Source: Incurvaria masculella (Eukaryota > Arthropoda > Insecta > Lepidoptera > Incurvariidae). Taken from it: DNA of 64,000 bases. The notes beneath the pieces were generated by a model that worked only from the letters and a program-made list of their open reading frames with translations, had not been told where the DNA came from and ran no database searches. The stretch spans positions 12,462,001 through 12,526,000 of the forward strand of contig OX335657.1 of NCBI GenBank assembly GCA_946894095.1, written 5' to 3'. Each line of letters begins with the position of its first letter. Position 1 is the stretch's first letter. The position numbers and the translations under genes were made by a program. Of this stretch, positions 30,095-41,998 are shown piece by piece.

Positions 30095-31250
30095 ATATTG
30101 GAATGTGATCCAAAAATCACCATAAATGGTGTTGGTGTGGAGCTTGTGACATCGGCTAGAAACTTGGGTCTTACAATAGACCCTCAGCTTCGCTTTGAAA
30201 CACACATCAAGAACAAAATTAGAAGTTGTTTCTATAAGCTTAAAGTACTATATGAAATAAAGAACTATTGAGCGAAGATGTGAGGCGAGCTCTGGTCGAG
30301 TCATTAGTCCTATCACAGTTGAACTACTGCGACTCTGTGTACGGCCCTTGCCTACTGAGTCGTACGGAACGAGCTGTACAGCGAGTTCAGAATGCCTGCT
30401 TAAGATACTGCTATAAAATACCGAAAAGAGCTCACGTCACACCTATGTATAATGAACAAGGTATTTTGAAAATGAAGCCACGCAGAAAACTCCACTTTCA
30501 GTGTATGATCCATAAAATAGTTAAAACACAGAAACCGGAATATTTGTACAAGAAACTTATTTGGACCCAGGACACGCATAGGTACAATACACGAGCACAA
30601 CTTTTCACACTTCAAATACCTAAGTATTCCTCAGCCGCTTTCAGAGGTAGTTTCAAATATGCAGCATCGAAATGTTGGAATGATATCCCACCACCCACCT
30701 GGCTGGGTGGTCTGCACGCATTTAAAATGTCGTGCAGGAAACTACTTCTGAAACAGCAAAGAGGAATAAAATAATAATAAAAATAAAATAGCATTAATAT
30801 TCAAACAAAAGAAATGCGCTTTTCTACGTGAACCACTCCTTAACCTACTGCACTATATATATACACTAAACACCGAAGGCACACAACACCTGACGGAATA
30901 TATTCAAACACATATTACCCGGATATAAACAAACATAAAGCACAGACATATACAGATTGCAGACTTAAAATACACACATAATGCACACACAATCACACAT
31001 CTTCACACCCTTCATTCATACACAAACAGTACACACCCTCACACCTCACCAAACTCACACGGCAGCGGCTGAAAACCAGCGCCAGGCAGGGCAATTTACG
31101 TACCTCCCTGGCATGCTGAGCCATGGCCATTTTTGCACACTATTGTTATTATACACACAATTTCAACTTAAACTGTTTAGTAGTAATTTCTAATTTTAAA
31201 AAATGTGCAAAATAAACTGTATTTTTCTTTTTCTTTCTTTTTCTTTCTTT
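30095..31250 (+). mobile_element. Non-LTR retrotransposon 3' fragment with TTTCTT tail
   Basis: Two frames cover the RT C-terminus. The first is 'ITINGVGVELVTSARNLGLT' to 'KLKVLYEIKNY' with a stop at about 30269. The second runs through 30774 ('LVLSQLNYCDSVYGPCLLSR', 'VQRVQNACLRYCY', 'AASKCWNDIPPP'). A CA-rich 3' UTR follows, and the element ends in (TTTCTT)n at about 31222-31250. It is 5'-truncated, with one frameshift. Confidence 0.88.
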
Positions 31251-31294
31251 ACTTCATCTAAATAGGTCTATTGAAACGATACGTAGGCATCAGC

Positions 31295-31442
31295 TTTGAG
31301 CGGTTCGTAGCTAAGGAGTGCGGGGCCTTTCTTTCCTGAGGTCATAGGTTCAATCGCCATTTCGTTCATGCACAACTTTCTTTTTCCGAGTTAATAAGTG
31401 CACCTATCAATGTGACACACTGTATAATGTAGGTCCCGTTGT
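31295..31442 (+). repeat. SINE head half
   Basis: It has 'GAGCGGTTCGTAG', box-B-like 'AGGTTCAATCG', 'TTTTTCCGAGTTAATAAGTG' and 'GTAGGTCCCGTT', then is broken off. Confidence 0.75.
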
Positions 31443-32334
31443 TCCATAAAATATATTATTTTATATATTTCGTTCGAGGAAATATTTTACTTAACTGGCT
31501 AGGTTTTACATTTACATTGGTTTAATATGTTTTAGATTTAAGTTTTCATTTATTGTGGTGGTTAAATTTTTCTGTTAATAAAAATAAATTACTAAATTTT
31601 ATATCGTATACATACATGTTCATTGTCATTTTCATTGTATAATATAATAAATGGATGGCTTTGATCTTTTTTTAAAAATCTGCAACAATAAATCTAGTCC
31701 TGTGTTTTTCGACACAATTTTCCTTCCATGGAGCAAGAAATGTGTATATCCATAGAAAAGATAACATTTCTGCAGCTGCCAAGATGTTATATAACGAGTG
31801 CAGCACGTTTCTTGCAAAGTTTATGAATTATATCGTCAGCGTCTATCGTGGCGTAATCTCCCACTAACCTTCGTTGTCGTGACGATGCCTTGGTTTTCGC
31901 AATCGCTACTCGGTAGACAGCATCCGCTGACGCGCCGCCTCCATACCGCAACCGCGTCCTTACCTCCGCGCGCCGCCGCCACAGAATATACAGGCTCAGT
32001 TTGCATCGACTATCTACCTCAAAATAGGTACCTAAAAACGTTGGATACCATTTTGTCTTAATTCGGCTCAGATTAAATGAGTTTGTTTGAATACATACTA
32101 ATTAATTTATCTAATGTAATCGAGCCCTTATGCGGTTTGGCAACGTCGCGCCGCCCGTGAGACCGTGCGTCACACAGAAAGGTCTTCTTAGGATCCGTAC
32201 CAGGTAAAGCAGGACAGTTTTGTTTGTTTGTTTTTTGTTTAAACGCCAATCTCTGGAACTAGGAGTCAGATTTGAAAAAATATTTTTGCAATTGATAGCC
32301 TAAGTCTTGAGGAAGGCTATAGGTGTCTATGTAG
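31443..32334. other. Non-coding
   Basis: A GC-rich segment at 31900-31985 has no recognisable frame. Nothing else is supported. Confidence 0.4.
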
Positions 32335-32452
32335 GCTTGCTCGTAAAGGGAAGGTCCTGGGGTGGCACCTAATTCCTTCGGGAATGTGGCTAATATAATA
32401 ACTGTAGTTGTGTGGTGTTAGGCATACATGTCAGGTTGCATAAAAAAAGTGT
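32335..32452 (+). repeat. SINE 3' fragment
   Basis: It has 'GCTCGTAAAGGGAAGGTCC', 'ATTCCTTCGGGAATGTGGC' and a terminal 'CAGGTTGCATAAAAAAA'. Confidence 0.85.
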
Positions 32453-32488
32453 GTGTGGTTGCAAGATGGCGTATCGCTTGTTAGGTTT

Positions 32489-32779
32489 GTAGGGTTCCGT
32501 ACCCAAAGGGTGCCAACTGAACCCTATTACTAAGCCTCCGCTGACCGTCCATCCGTCCGTCCGTCTCTCACAGGGCTATATCTCATAAAGCCTTATAGGT
32601 AGGGTAAAAATTCACACAGTTTTGCTGTAATAACAAAAAATAGGTAAAATAAAAAACAATCAAAATATGAGAAAAATATGAGTAAATATGGGGGCGCCCA
32701 TACAAAAAACGTGATTTTTTGTGTTCAATCTTGTACGAACCCTTCGTGTGCGAGTCCGACTCGCACTTGGCCAGTTTTT
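32489..32779 (-). repeat. GACG-microsatellite interspersed repeat, copy 3
   Basis: It has 'TAGGGTTCCGTACCCAAAGG', a short (CCGT)n, and 'GAGTCCGACTCGCACTTGGC' at the end. It is more diverged in the middle than copies 1, 2 and 8. Confidence 0.9.
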
Positions 32780-35257
32780 GTTTACATTCACTATCAGCAG
32801 TATTTATTCACAGTGGGCGGACTAACTTTAGCACGGTATTAAGGTCGGACTAAACCGGTTTTTGTATGGTTAGTCCGGTGCTAATCTTGTAAGTTTTGAC
32901 GGCTTCTCTCTTAGTACGACTTTAAAAGTTAAAGGTTGAAAGTAAATTGTTCAAGAACTAGACGTCGTTCGTCGGCCTCTGCTGCCCGTGAGGAACCTCC
33001 ACCTCCTCCGCAGCCGCTTCAATACCGCTACAGCCTCCGCACCGCTACCGCCCTCCCCCCCTCCCCCCGCACCCCCCGTGCCGACTGCCGACCAGCGCTC
33101 AGCCGAGACCGACACACAAACATATCATTTGCGACCGACTTTTTATCACGCTGACTGACGTGCTCGATCAAATCACGCGATGATATTGCATAGTCGAGGG
33201 TCGTGGCGAGTTTTTTAGTAATTGCATCATGCTTGTTGAAAATAATAATAAAGTAAATAGGCGGTACGTAGCAGTGAACGTAGTTTTGGTAGTTCAGGAG
33301 CCCCTGTAGTGAACTTCTTGAGCTCTCCGGATCAGTCCGTCAATTGCTCTCCAACTGTCGTAATTCCCTTTGGGTCATGGTCGTCAGACATGACGGATAG
33401 ATCCGCCGAGGAAAGGAGAGTGGCAAGATCCTTATGGACCTTGGATTCCACATCTTTTTATTGTTTCGTTATGGTTTCATTTCGGGTGAATTTTATAGTT
33501 TTTGGTTGTATCTTTCGAATGGCATAAAACTCAATCATAATACCTACTTACTCAATAAACGAATTCTCCTTCGTCATCGTTGGCCCTGACTTTTAAGCTT
33601 AAGCTTATCAGCAGATATTTAAATAATTTTCACACTTTGACGAGAAGGATTAAAAAGCTAGAGCTAGGGAGGTTAAAACGTTTGAGATTTTCTCCAATCA
33701 GTAGGGCGGAGTTATGAATGTTTCGCAAACAACCAATAATTTACTGCTGTCAGCATCAGAACGACGTCTCTCCTTTAAAACAATAATTCATGGACCACGT
33801 CTGGACAATACTGAGTCTCTAACTGTAGGGAATTATTACCTAAATATAAACGTTTTTCTGCAGTCGATTACAGTAAAACCTTTGATTGTTAAACATTGAA
33901 AAAATACTGAGCTTATAGAACGTACATACGTTTGCGAAGGAGGAGTTTGAGAAAAAGAGACATCCCCATTTTGTCCAAAACATTTGTGTTATCATCGAAA
34001 TAAGAAATATTTCTAAAAGGACCTTTTTTAGCTTTCAAAGCCATTTTTTCTGTTATCTGTCTATTTAGAATAATGAAATAAAAAAAATCTTATACCTTTC
34101 AGCCATAAACCTCGCCATAAACGATGTACACATCCCCCTTGCTGTTAAAAAATCTTCTAAACACAGGAATTAAACAAAATCAGACTAGTCGTTCGGGAAA
34201 CGAGTGTTCTTGCTGGCGCACTCCGCATCCCGCTGACATGATGGCACTGGCTAGATTCCGCCGCGAGTATTCTTGACTTTACGCTATGGTATATAAGCGC
34301 CTTAAATATTCGACCTCAGCCTAAACATACCTTATTATGTTTATTTGTAGGTAGCTCCGAACTCAGGATTGCCCAAGATGAGGCGAATTCCCGGCAAGGA
34401 AGTGAACAACCATTATAAGCGACACATGTTCTGGCCGCAGGGCCCACAGAGCTAAGGATCTCCGATAGGTCCCCCACACAAAGAACAAGATCCGCTCGCC
34501 TTTTGTATGTAACTCTAACCAGAATCGTCAGCGCGGCAGACAATGGAGACACCGCAGGGTTGCCATTCGCTGCGACGCCTCTCCGAAGTTTTTAGATTAA
34601 AACGAGTGGAATGATTTAATCATAATACACTTACTGAATGACTTGCTCTGCTCTATTGAGATCGGAACATATTTTGGGTACGATATCTGGCTCTAGTTCT
34701 TATCCTTGTTAGAATTCACATATTGTCGCCACTACAGTATAGTCCAAAATAATTTCTTGACAAACGTAGAATTCGTAGCGTCTAGGGTTTTAATAAATAG
34801 TCGCAACTAAGACTAACCAAAAGTAATGAGTGAGTCAAAAGTTATCTTTCATACAAAATGCGTCAAAGCACTACTTTTCGTTAGTTTTCATAGACCTATT
34901 ATATTACTAGCGTGCATACTATTACTACTTTTAAATATCACTGTTTTAGTTTTTAGTTAGTCTTAACTATGTATGTCAGCTTAGGTCTCGCCGTAGGAAG
35001 CAACCCTAACGGGTGCACAGTATGTTCCTGCATTGTCCGGACGGACGGACGTAGATAAATCAATTCTCCAGGTAGCGGGAACGGCCCAGTCAGCAACGCC
35101 GCCAGATGTACGGACAGAGAAATTGATCTTGCACACCAATAGCGACTTCAATTTGTTACCGGGATCGATACTAGTGTGTATGACTCAAGCTGCTCTGAGT
35201 TCAGGGGCGCATTGCCTTGCTTCGGTAAGGTCAATAGTCGTCCATTTCATGCATCTA
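32780..35257. other. Non-coding, with a GC-rich block and a MITE-family fragment
   Basis: Positions 32950-33110 are a C-rich, low-complexity block (CCTCC and CCGC runs). Positions 34786-34990 share 'AACTAAGACTAACCAAAAGT' and 'CACTACTTTTCGTTAGTTTT' with the MITE at 55665-55838. No gene is supported. Confidence 0.5.
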
Positions 35258-35555
35258 ATTTCGCTTTCTGAGTTGGATAACTGCGTTTCATCACGAATGC
35301 GAGCTGTTCCGTGGTTCGGAGGTCCCCGTTAGCGTCTAGGTCTACTAGATTCGAGGTCCGAGTTGGTACCATCGGACTGAATGAAAATATGTTATAAGCG
35401 ACAAAGAAAAAATGTCCGTGTTTTCCATATAGGTCAATGTAGCCGTGCTCATAAAAGAAAAGTCCTGGCATGTCACCTAATTCCTTCGGGAATGCTGTGT
35501 GTTGGATCAATATCACGGTGGGTGTGGTATTATCCAGTTACTGGACATGGAATGC
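35258..35555 (+). repeat. SINE body, diverged
   Basis: It has 'TTTCGCTTTCTGAGTTGGAT', 'CACGAATGCGAGCTGTTCC', 'GTCCGTGTTTTCCAT' and 'CACCTAATTCCTTCGGGAAT'. Confidence 0.85.
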
Positions 35556-35921
35556 TAATAAAATGCATGTAAAATACTTGCCTGCATATTAATGTAATGT
35601 CAGTATTTGCTGCCTTCGTCGCACACCGTCTGATGAGCTGGTGTAGAATTTCATGTCCATTGTGTGACGCGACACCAAAAGTGCTGTAAAATTTTGCAGA
35701 CAGCGCTTGAGTTGTCGGCGCAGTCGAGACTCAGGATGAGTTTACATGCCTACGCACTTCTGTCAATAATCAAGTACGAGTATGCTTTTATTAAGTTTAG
35801 ATTCAATAACACTTTGTAAATTATTAAAAAGATTGGTCTAACAGCACAGCATTCTTTCCCTTCCTTGTCGTAAGTTCGGTTTACCTGTCTGCTGTTACAG
35901 CGTTATAAATATCACGGACAC

Positions 35922-36203
35922 TAAGGTGGTCGGGTTGGTACCATCGCTTTGGATAAAAGTTGGTCAAAGTGGCAATGAAACATGGTCCGTGTTTACTTTG
36001 ATGGGATTATTGTAGCCGTATTCGTGGACTGAACGTCGTGGCATGACCCCTAATTACTTCGGGAATGTGTTGTTTTGGGCTAATGTCATGACCCCTAATT
36101 ACTTCGGGAATGTGTTGTTTTGGGCTAATGTCATGACCCCAACTACACTTCGTTTAACGTACACTGGTGTGGTAATAGCCATCTATGTCCAGTTACATAA
36201 AAA
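35922..36203 (+). repeat. SINE with internal 45-bp expansion
   Basis: It has the family body from 'GGTCGGGTTGGTACCATCGC' to 'AGCCATCTATGTCCAG'. It is expanded by tandem copies of a 45-bp block at 36042-36141 ('CATGACCCCTAATTACTTCG'). Confidence 0.88.
36042..36141. repeat. 45-bp tandem repeat inside a SINE
   Basis: The CATGACCCC blocks start at 36042, 36087 and 36132. The first two units are perfect as read; the third is cut after about 10 bp. The block corresponds to the SINE's own 'CCTAATTCCTTCGGGAATG' region. Confidence 0.93.
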
Positions 36204-38147
36204 ACCCCGATGCTTTGGTGGCCGCCAAATATACTAGAAAATTGATGTTTTATTAAATCCTAAGCTAAATAATTATACACTGCAAATTTCACTACAGAAA
36301 ACAAGGTAAAATATGGGCATCGGAAGTGAGTTTGTTAACAACGCGCTAAATTTTCAAAACTAACCCACAAAAGTATGAAAGAAATAAATAGGTTTGAGAA
36401 AGCGTTCTGCTTTTGAAACGTCGATATGAGGAAATAATTGGATTGTTTGAAATTATGCATTCTTATTTCAAAAAGCCTCTATTTTTTTCTTATGTGTCTT
36501 GACATATTTCAAACGTATCGAGCTACGAGTACCATAGTTGCTGCACCTTACAATCAAACCGTGCCGGGTCAATAGTTTCTTGATTTATGTCCCGCCATGG
36601 TGTGCAATGTTCACGGAACCCAATGCAATCTTGCGTCCTCCTCCGTGCAAGGGGATAGTATTATGTAACTGTCTCCCCAGACACGCTCAAATGAAGAAAT
36701 TAACGGGAGCATTAGAGCCTTGGGGGTGCTGAGCGCGGATAATTGTTCGTTTACTGTGTAACGGAACAAAGGCCGGGCTGCGTAAATATCCTGTTTGTGG
36801 TTATCTCTAGCTGGGGCTATTGCATATAGCCTGCGGGGCAGCATATAGGACGATGTAAGTATTACACATAGTAAAATATGACATACCTAACTTTATAGTT
36901 GTGATATTGTCAGACTGGCATGCCTAGTGTCCATTTGCCACTTTACTGTCTTTTCGCTAGATCTCGCGGCTTTTCGTGTCCAGCAGCGACCAATATAAAA
37001 CAGCCTGGCTACTTTACAAGAAGGTTTTGTGGTAATACCGCCTACAGGTATCGAGCTATATTTTACGGACTGCGTCATCCTCTGTGGGGCTTATAATTCG
37101 TTATTATTTACTGCCCTTGTGCAACTACTAAAGCCCGAAACGTATTTCGACACCTTTCCTGTATAGACAATAGAGAGCAGAGCACTAAACGGGAAAACCC
37201 TAAAAACGTTAGCTAAAAACTTTTGACTAGCTGACTTTGACGAGTCACCATACAAATATTTTAAGAATTGCCTTGATTCGTGGAATCAACTTAATGTTTT
37301 TACATGCTATGCTGTTACAGTAACCAACCTCAAAATGGCATAAAATAGTTTAAAGTTGTTCGCGTACAAAAACCACTAGGTTTAAATGAAATACCTACAA
37401 CACAATGACAGTGTTATGCCAATGTTGCTATAGCTCTAGTTTTTAGGCATGCTAATTTGGTTCTCTACAGGCTACGAATCAACATTTTATCAGTATATTT
37501 TATTCGTAGTCTACAGAGATCAGTAGGGTCAGATTATACATTCTATCTTGTTAAAAAATACTCTAGTTTCAAAGTAATTTCAAATACCTAAGACTGTTGA
37601 ATGCATTGAGATATTATTGCAGTCACACTGATATAATAATAATAGGTATATGTATAAGCAAAAGCTTAGCCCTCCGAAACTTAATCATACATATTTCGGT
37701 GCAAAAAATACAATATCCCAACAATAGAGGCATAAAGTGATTGAATCTGCGAATAAATTCGATTCAACAAAGCGATCACGATATCTGGGGCGATAATGTC
37801 GACACAGAGTAAACAGGGACGTTTGGGCGCATCTGTCCACTTCTGCGAAAACGGGCGGAATGCAACAAAAATGATAATTCCAGACTTATTTACATAGTAG
37901 GACAAATGCGTATGGTGCTTATGTTGCACGGTGTGAGAATTGAAGGGGCTTTTATGGTGGACTTTCGGAGTTTGGTACTTTGACGTGGCATTTTGAGGAA
38001 TGCATTTAGGTCATTGCCTGGTCCCCACATTTTTTTTCTATGGTCATTAGGTAGGTAACCTATATGTTAATGTTTTAAATGAACCGTGTGTTACGTACGT
38101 CCTACTGCACTTCTTCCCGTGCATGTCGTTAAGGAATTTGCCGTTAC
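36204..38147. other. Non-coding, no feature recognised
   Basis: Short frames only. No repeats of the families named here. Confidence 0.4.
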
Positions 38148-38352
38148 TGGTTCGGATACCACCTAAGATCCCACTTATTTGGTGGAAGGGCTAATAATTC
38201 CGCCCTGGATGGTACTGGATGTACGATGGTCAAAGGGGCATAGAAAATGGTCCGTGGTTTCCATCCAGTTACATATATAGCCGTGCAATGTGAGGAAGGT
38301 CCTAGCAGGATCTAGTTGGTATGGGGTGTGTATGTATCATGACAGTTGGTCT
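38148..38352 (+). repeat. SINE body, strongly diverged
   Basis: It has 'TTACTGGTTCGGATACCACC', 'GTGGTTTCCATCCAGTTAC' and 'GCCGTGCAATGTGAGGAAGG', in the order of the family. Confidence 0.7.
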
Positions 38353-38384
38353 GGGGTCAGTCACTCAGTGAATCTGGTGTACAA

Positions 38385-38860
38385 TTGTTTGGTTATCTCA
38401 GTAATCTTTGGTGGGAGTCCGAGGAATCTTAGGTAATCTGGAGTAATCTGAGGGAGTCTGGGAATCCTAAGGAAATTATTTGCAAACCTATCATCATACA
38501 AATTTCTATTACCATACAAATGTCCAAATGTACAAATCGTGCGTGCGTACGTCAGAAAATCGTTGGCAATGGCGTCCTGTATGTTTTTTTAATTTACTAG
38601 TTCGAAAATGTTTTGCAGTACTTCATTCAAATTGGAGCCTACTTTTGATTCTGCGAGACAATGCTCTGCATGAGCTTTTTTTTGCTAATTCGAAATCCCC
38701 GCTCAAGCGAAACTAATATTTTTTTTTTGGGTTTACTGGTAATCCTAGCAATCTTTGGTAATCCCTTAGGAATATTAGATAGTCCTTTAAGAATAATTGG
38801 GAATCTCGAAATCACAAGGGAATCCTTGTAATATTGATTATTGGTAATCTTTGAGTACAC
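38385..38860. repeat. Degenerate AATCT-rich tandem-like tracts
   Basis: Two stretches (38385-38470 and 38735-38860) are made of loosely repeated GGTAATCT / GGAATCC motifs at 8-13 bp spacing ('TTAGGTAATCTGGAGTAATC', 'AATCTTTGGTAATCCCTTAG'). About 260 bp of ordinary sequence separates them. Confidence 0.6.
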
Positions 38861-38968
38861 TTTTTGCTCGAGTGAATGACCCGAATGGCCCCTCCGCCAT
38901 TTATGTCCAGTTGCGTACAAATATTCATCACTAAACGATGTAAGCTAACGTAATGCTTTTTTTTACAG

Positions 38969-39235
38969 GTGGTGACTGGTAGTGGTGGCAGCGTATCTGG
39001 TACTGGGTCATCATCGCGGGGTCACGAGAGTACTAAGCAACCGAATTCGCGCAACGTTTTTGGTTGAATGAATTCTTCAGTGAAAACTCAGTGCAATGGT
39101 GCGCGCGGAGTGTAGTTGTCTGTGGTGAAACAGTGAAGTGAGAGTGCTTACGTGGTTAGGTCTTCCGACATGGAGGGGACCCAGCCGGTGCCTTCGATCA
39201 TCGAGGGGACCGTCAAGTTCCGCGATGGAAAGAAG
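38969..39235 (+). CDS. DOK7-like protein, exon with start codon (coding part 39170-39235)
   Basis: A strong acceptor (GCTTTTTTTTACAG, ending 38968) opens the exon. About 200 nt of 5' UTR come first, then ATG at 39170 and 22 codons, MEGTQPVPSIIEGTVKFRDG then KK, before the donor AAG|GTAAGA (phase 0). Together with the next exon this gives 'VKFRDGKK' + 'WKSRWCVMRKLSPVA', the beginning of the PH domain of DOK7-type docking proteins (vertebrate DOK7 has VKLRDGKKWKSRW...SPVADC). In vertebrates DOK7 activates the receptor kinase MuSK at neuromuscular junctions; the role in insects is not something I can infer here. The 5' UTR holds two short upstream ORFs (ATG at about 39069 and 39095). An extension upstream of 39170 via GTG is rejected in favour of the ATG. 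Confidence 0.8.
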
Positions 39236-39360
39236 GTAAGACTTAACTGCGTGTATAAGGAGGTTCCTGGCATGGCACCTTGTTCTCACGTCTTGCGCCA
39301 GGCTCATATCATGATGATGGGGTATTATCCATGCATGTCTTGTTCAATAGCGACATGTTG

Positions 39361-39663
39361 GGCAAGTGCGAGTTGGACTCGCACGCGAAGGGTTCCGTAC
39401 CATCGTTCAAGATTTAACACAAAACATCACGATTTTGTGTGGGGACTCCCTTTAATTCTTATTATTTTTTTTATTTACCTATTTTACCTTATAGCGGCAC
39501 AATAAATACAAACTGTATGATAATTTCAGCTGCCTACCTGTTACGGTCATGAGATACAGCCCTGTGACGGACGGACGGACAGACCGACGGACAAACGGAC
39601 GGACAGATATGAGGCTTAGTAATAGGGTTCCCTTGGCACCCTTTGGGTACGAAATCCTAAAAA
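39361..39663 (+). repeat. GACG-microsatellite interspersed repeat, copy 4
   Basis: It has 'GCAAGTGCGAGTTGGACTCG', 'GAGATACAGCCCTGTGACGG', a mixed GACG/GACA tract, and ends 'TTTGGGTACGAAATCC'. It lies just downstream of the DOK7-like exon. Confidence 0.9.
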
Positions 39664-40479
39664 CGCAAAGGGATAGTAAAATCATGTAAAACGAAGGATA
39701 GATTGACACAATAAATTGTTATTTTGACTCTAACAGTGAACTATGATAAAATGGCAAGATTAAGTAGGTAATGTTTTTACCCCGATGCGGTTTCTAACTA
39801 AATATGTTATGCCGTCCCGCGCCTAGAACTGTATACCTAATATGCACCCCTTACAACTTCAACCCCAAAAACCTATTTTTCCTATTTTTGGCTTTTGTCA
39901 AATATGAAATACCGTCAGCAGAATAAATAAGTAGACTGAGGGGGTAGGAGGAAGCTGTTACATTTGCGGAGTACACCTGTCCAAACAGACAGCGCTCCGC
40001 ACCGCTCCGCCTCCCTGCCTCCTCCGCTGCCGCCCCGCCGCCAGCTATGTAAAACAAATATGGCACCGCATTTGAAAACATTCACATTTTGCAGTAGTAC
40101 CGTCGTCGTAGGAGCGCTGCAAGTCTATTTACATAACCACTACTTCACTTGCATACTACCTAGTCGGAATGTTGTGGTTTTAATTTATGTATGTATGTGC
40201 GATAGTTTTGCTGCCTCGTGCCATTTATTTTTTCAATCTTTTATATTGTATTGACAATAGGTATATTTATTAAGTATAAAAAATTAACCCCGATTAATCG
40301 AAATACTGGTCTTGAAGGTTACTTCAATATTTTGCACGAAAAGAGACGTGTTTAGTCATGCGTCGATGTCATTTTTACTTTGATCTCTCTTTCTGTAGTT
40401 TATATATAATATAGTATATCATAGTATCAACTTCAAAATGTGTATTATATTTGATCTTGTCACCTAATACTTCATCATC

Positions 40480-40518
40480 AAGAATGTCGAACCACAAAAA
40501 TTGTGGTTCGACATTCTT
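40480..40518. other. Perfect 18-bp hairpin with 3-nt loop
   Basis: AAGAATGTCGAACCACAA, then AAA, then its exact reverse complement TTGTGGTTCGACATTCTT. Flanks do not continue the pairing. Confidence 0.97.
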
Positions 40519-40771
40519 ATATACATGTTACTATTGTTAATATTGTTAAATTTGTTTCAATGTTAATAAGGTGAAATTGTGTTGCATTTTTATTAACCTG
40601 GATAATTTAAGGATATTTACTTAATGGCACAATATCGATGATATCTGTAAAGTAAATTGTGTGCCCGTAGCCTCTCTAGTTTCGAATCCCAGTTTTATTT
40701 TCTTATTCGAGGTTGAAATGTAGAATGTTAAAAATATGGGTTAGAAACCCTTTCTTTTTTTAATATGAAAT

Positions 40772-40905
40772 CACCCGGCTTTGCACCTTCGCATTGGATC
40801 AAATATGGTAGAAGCGACAATGAAAATTGTCCATCTTTTCCATCGAATTCAATGTAACCGTGCTCATAAGGACAAGGTTACTAACTTCTTTAGGGTGCTT
40901 TATGT
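40772..40905 (+). repeat. SINE fragment, diverged
   Basis: It has 'ACCTTCGCATTGGATCAAAT', 'AGAAGCGACAATGAAAATTG' and 'CAATGTAACCGTGCTCATAA'. Confidence 0.8.
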
Positions 40906-41600
40906 TGATAACTCGGAGTAACGAAGCAATTCTTACGACGATCGTACATCAGTATTATCCAATTCGATTCCCATCCCAAGCAACGCCACAGCAACGCGTA
41001 GCCACCCCACGAAGATCCGAACTTCAGACTGCTGGCACGCGGCGCTCGCAAGAAAGGACCGTAAAAATAAACTTTTATAGTAGGAATAACACTACGCGAG
41101 CTCGCTCCTTTTGTAGTCGGGCCATTATCTAGCGAGAAAGTTCACAATTGAAAATAAAATACCTTGAAAAGGGCTTACGTAAAAGGAAAAGTATCACTTA
41201 CTATGGCCACTCACTGCGCGAGGCGTGGTATTGTTATATTTGGGGAATTCGTGTTCATTTGATGTATTAACAACGGATTATTGAGGCCGAAGGTACCGAC
41301 AGCATAACGCAAAACTTTAACTCAGAATAGTTTCGACTGAATTTTTAATACCAAAGAAAACATTCTGAAAAAAATCTAGCACACGCCCCAATCGCAAAGT
41401 AAGGTTTTAGAATTTTCCGATTGGCCTGAGCATAGACATTTAATTTTGCGCATTTTGTAATTGAATGCGGTCAACCTAACATCAAACATGCATATATCAA
41501 TTAATATTATCATGGGTACAATTTCTGTCTCCATTCGCCCAGTGATATTTTACATAAACTATATGAAGAATGTCTTTTATAAAATATTGTTTTTATTATT

Positions 41601-41630
41601 TAACCTAACCTAACCTAACCTAACCTAACC
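41601..41630. repeat. Interstitial telomere-like (TTAGG)n tract
   Basis: Six consecutive TAACC units, that is (TTAGG)6 on the other strand, the insect telomere repeat. It is bordered by ordinary AT-rich sequence. Confidence 0.95.
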
Positions 41631-41768
41631 CAACGACATCTACATTGCAACATTGTAATCAGATTTTCAAAATAATCACACTGCTTCAAAGACCCTAAGG
41701 GATAATTGTATCGCCTGGTTTTAGTTCTTTGCCTTAACAATTATATATTAAAAAAAATGTATGAGTTT

Positions 41769-41998
41769 TTAGGGTTCCGTACTTAAAGAGGGGCCAACGG
41801 GACCCTATTATTAAGCCTCCGCTGTCCGTCCGTTCGTCTGTGACTGCATTGTATCTCATGCATGATAGACAACTTGAAATTTTCAGAGTGTATTTCTATT
41901 GCCGCTATAATACCAAATAGTAACAAAATTGCGAAAAACTCTGGTACTATGGTACGGAATCCTTGGTGTGCGAGTTGGATTCGCACTTGGCCGATTTT
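41769..41998 (-). repeat. GACG-microsatellite interspersed repeat, copy 5
   Basis: It has 'TTAGGGTTCCGTACTTAAAG', a reduced CCGT tract, and 'TTCGCACTTGGCC' at the end. The central portion is shortened. Confidence 0.85.

Noticed and set aside
35247..35516. 89-codon minus frame and similar frames over SINE copies (5469-5702, 19334-19675, 48479-48709)
   Set aside because: They are chance frames across SINE bodies, recurring because the SINE recurs.
39152..39172. Upstream extension of the DOK7-like coding region from GTG (VRSSD)
   Set aside because: No ATG in that frame; the ATG at 39170 gives the natural start and the family N-terminus is short.
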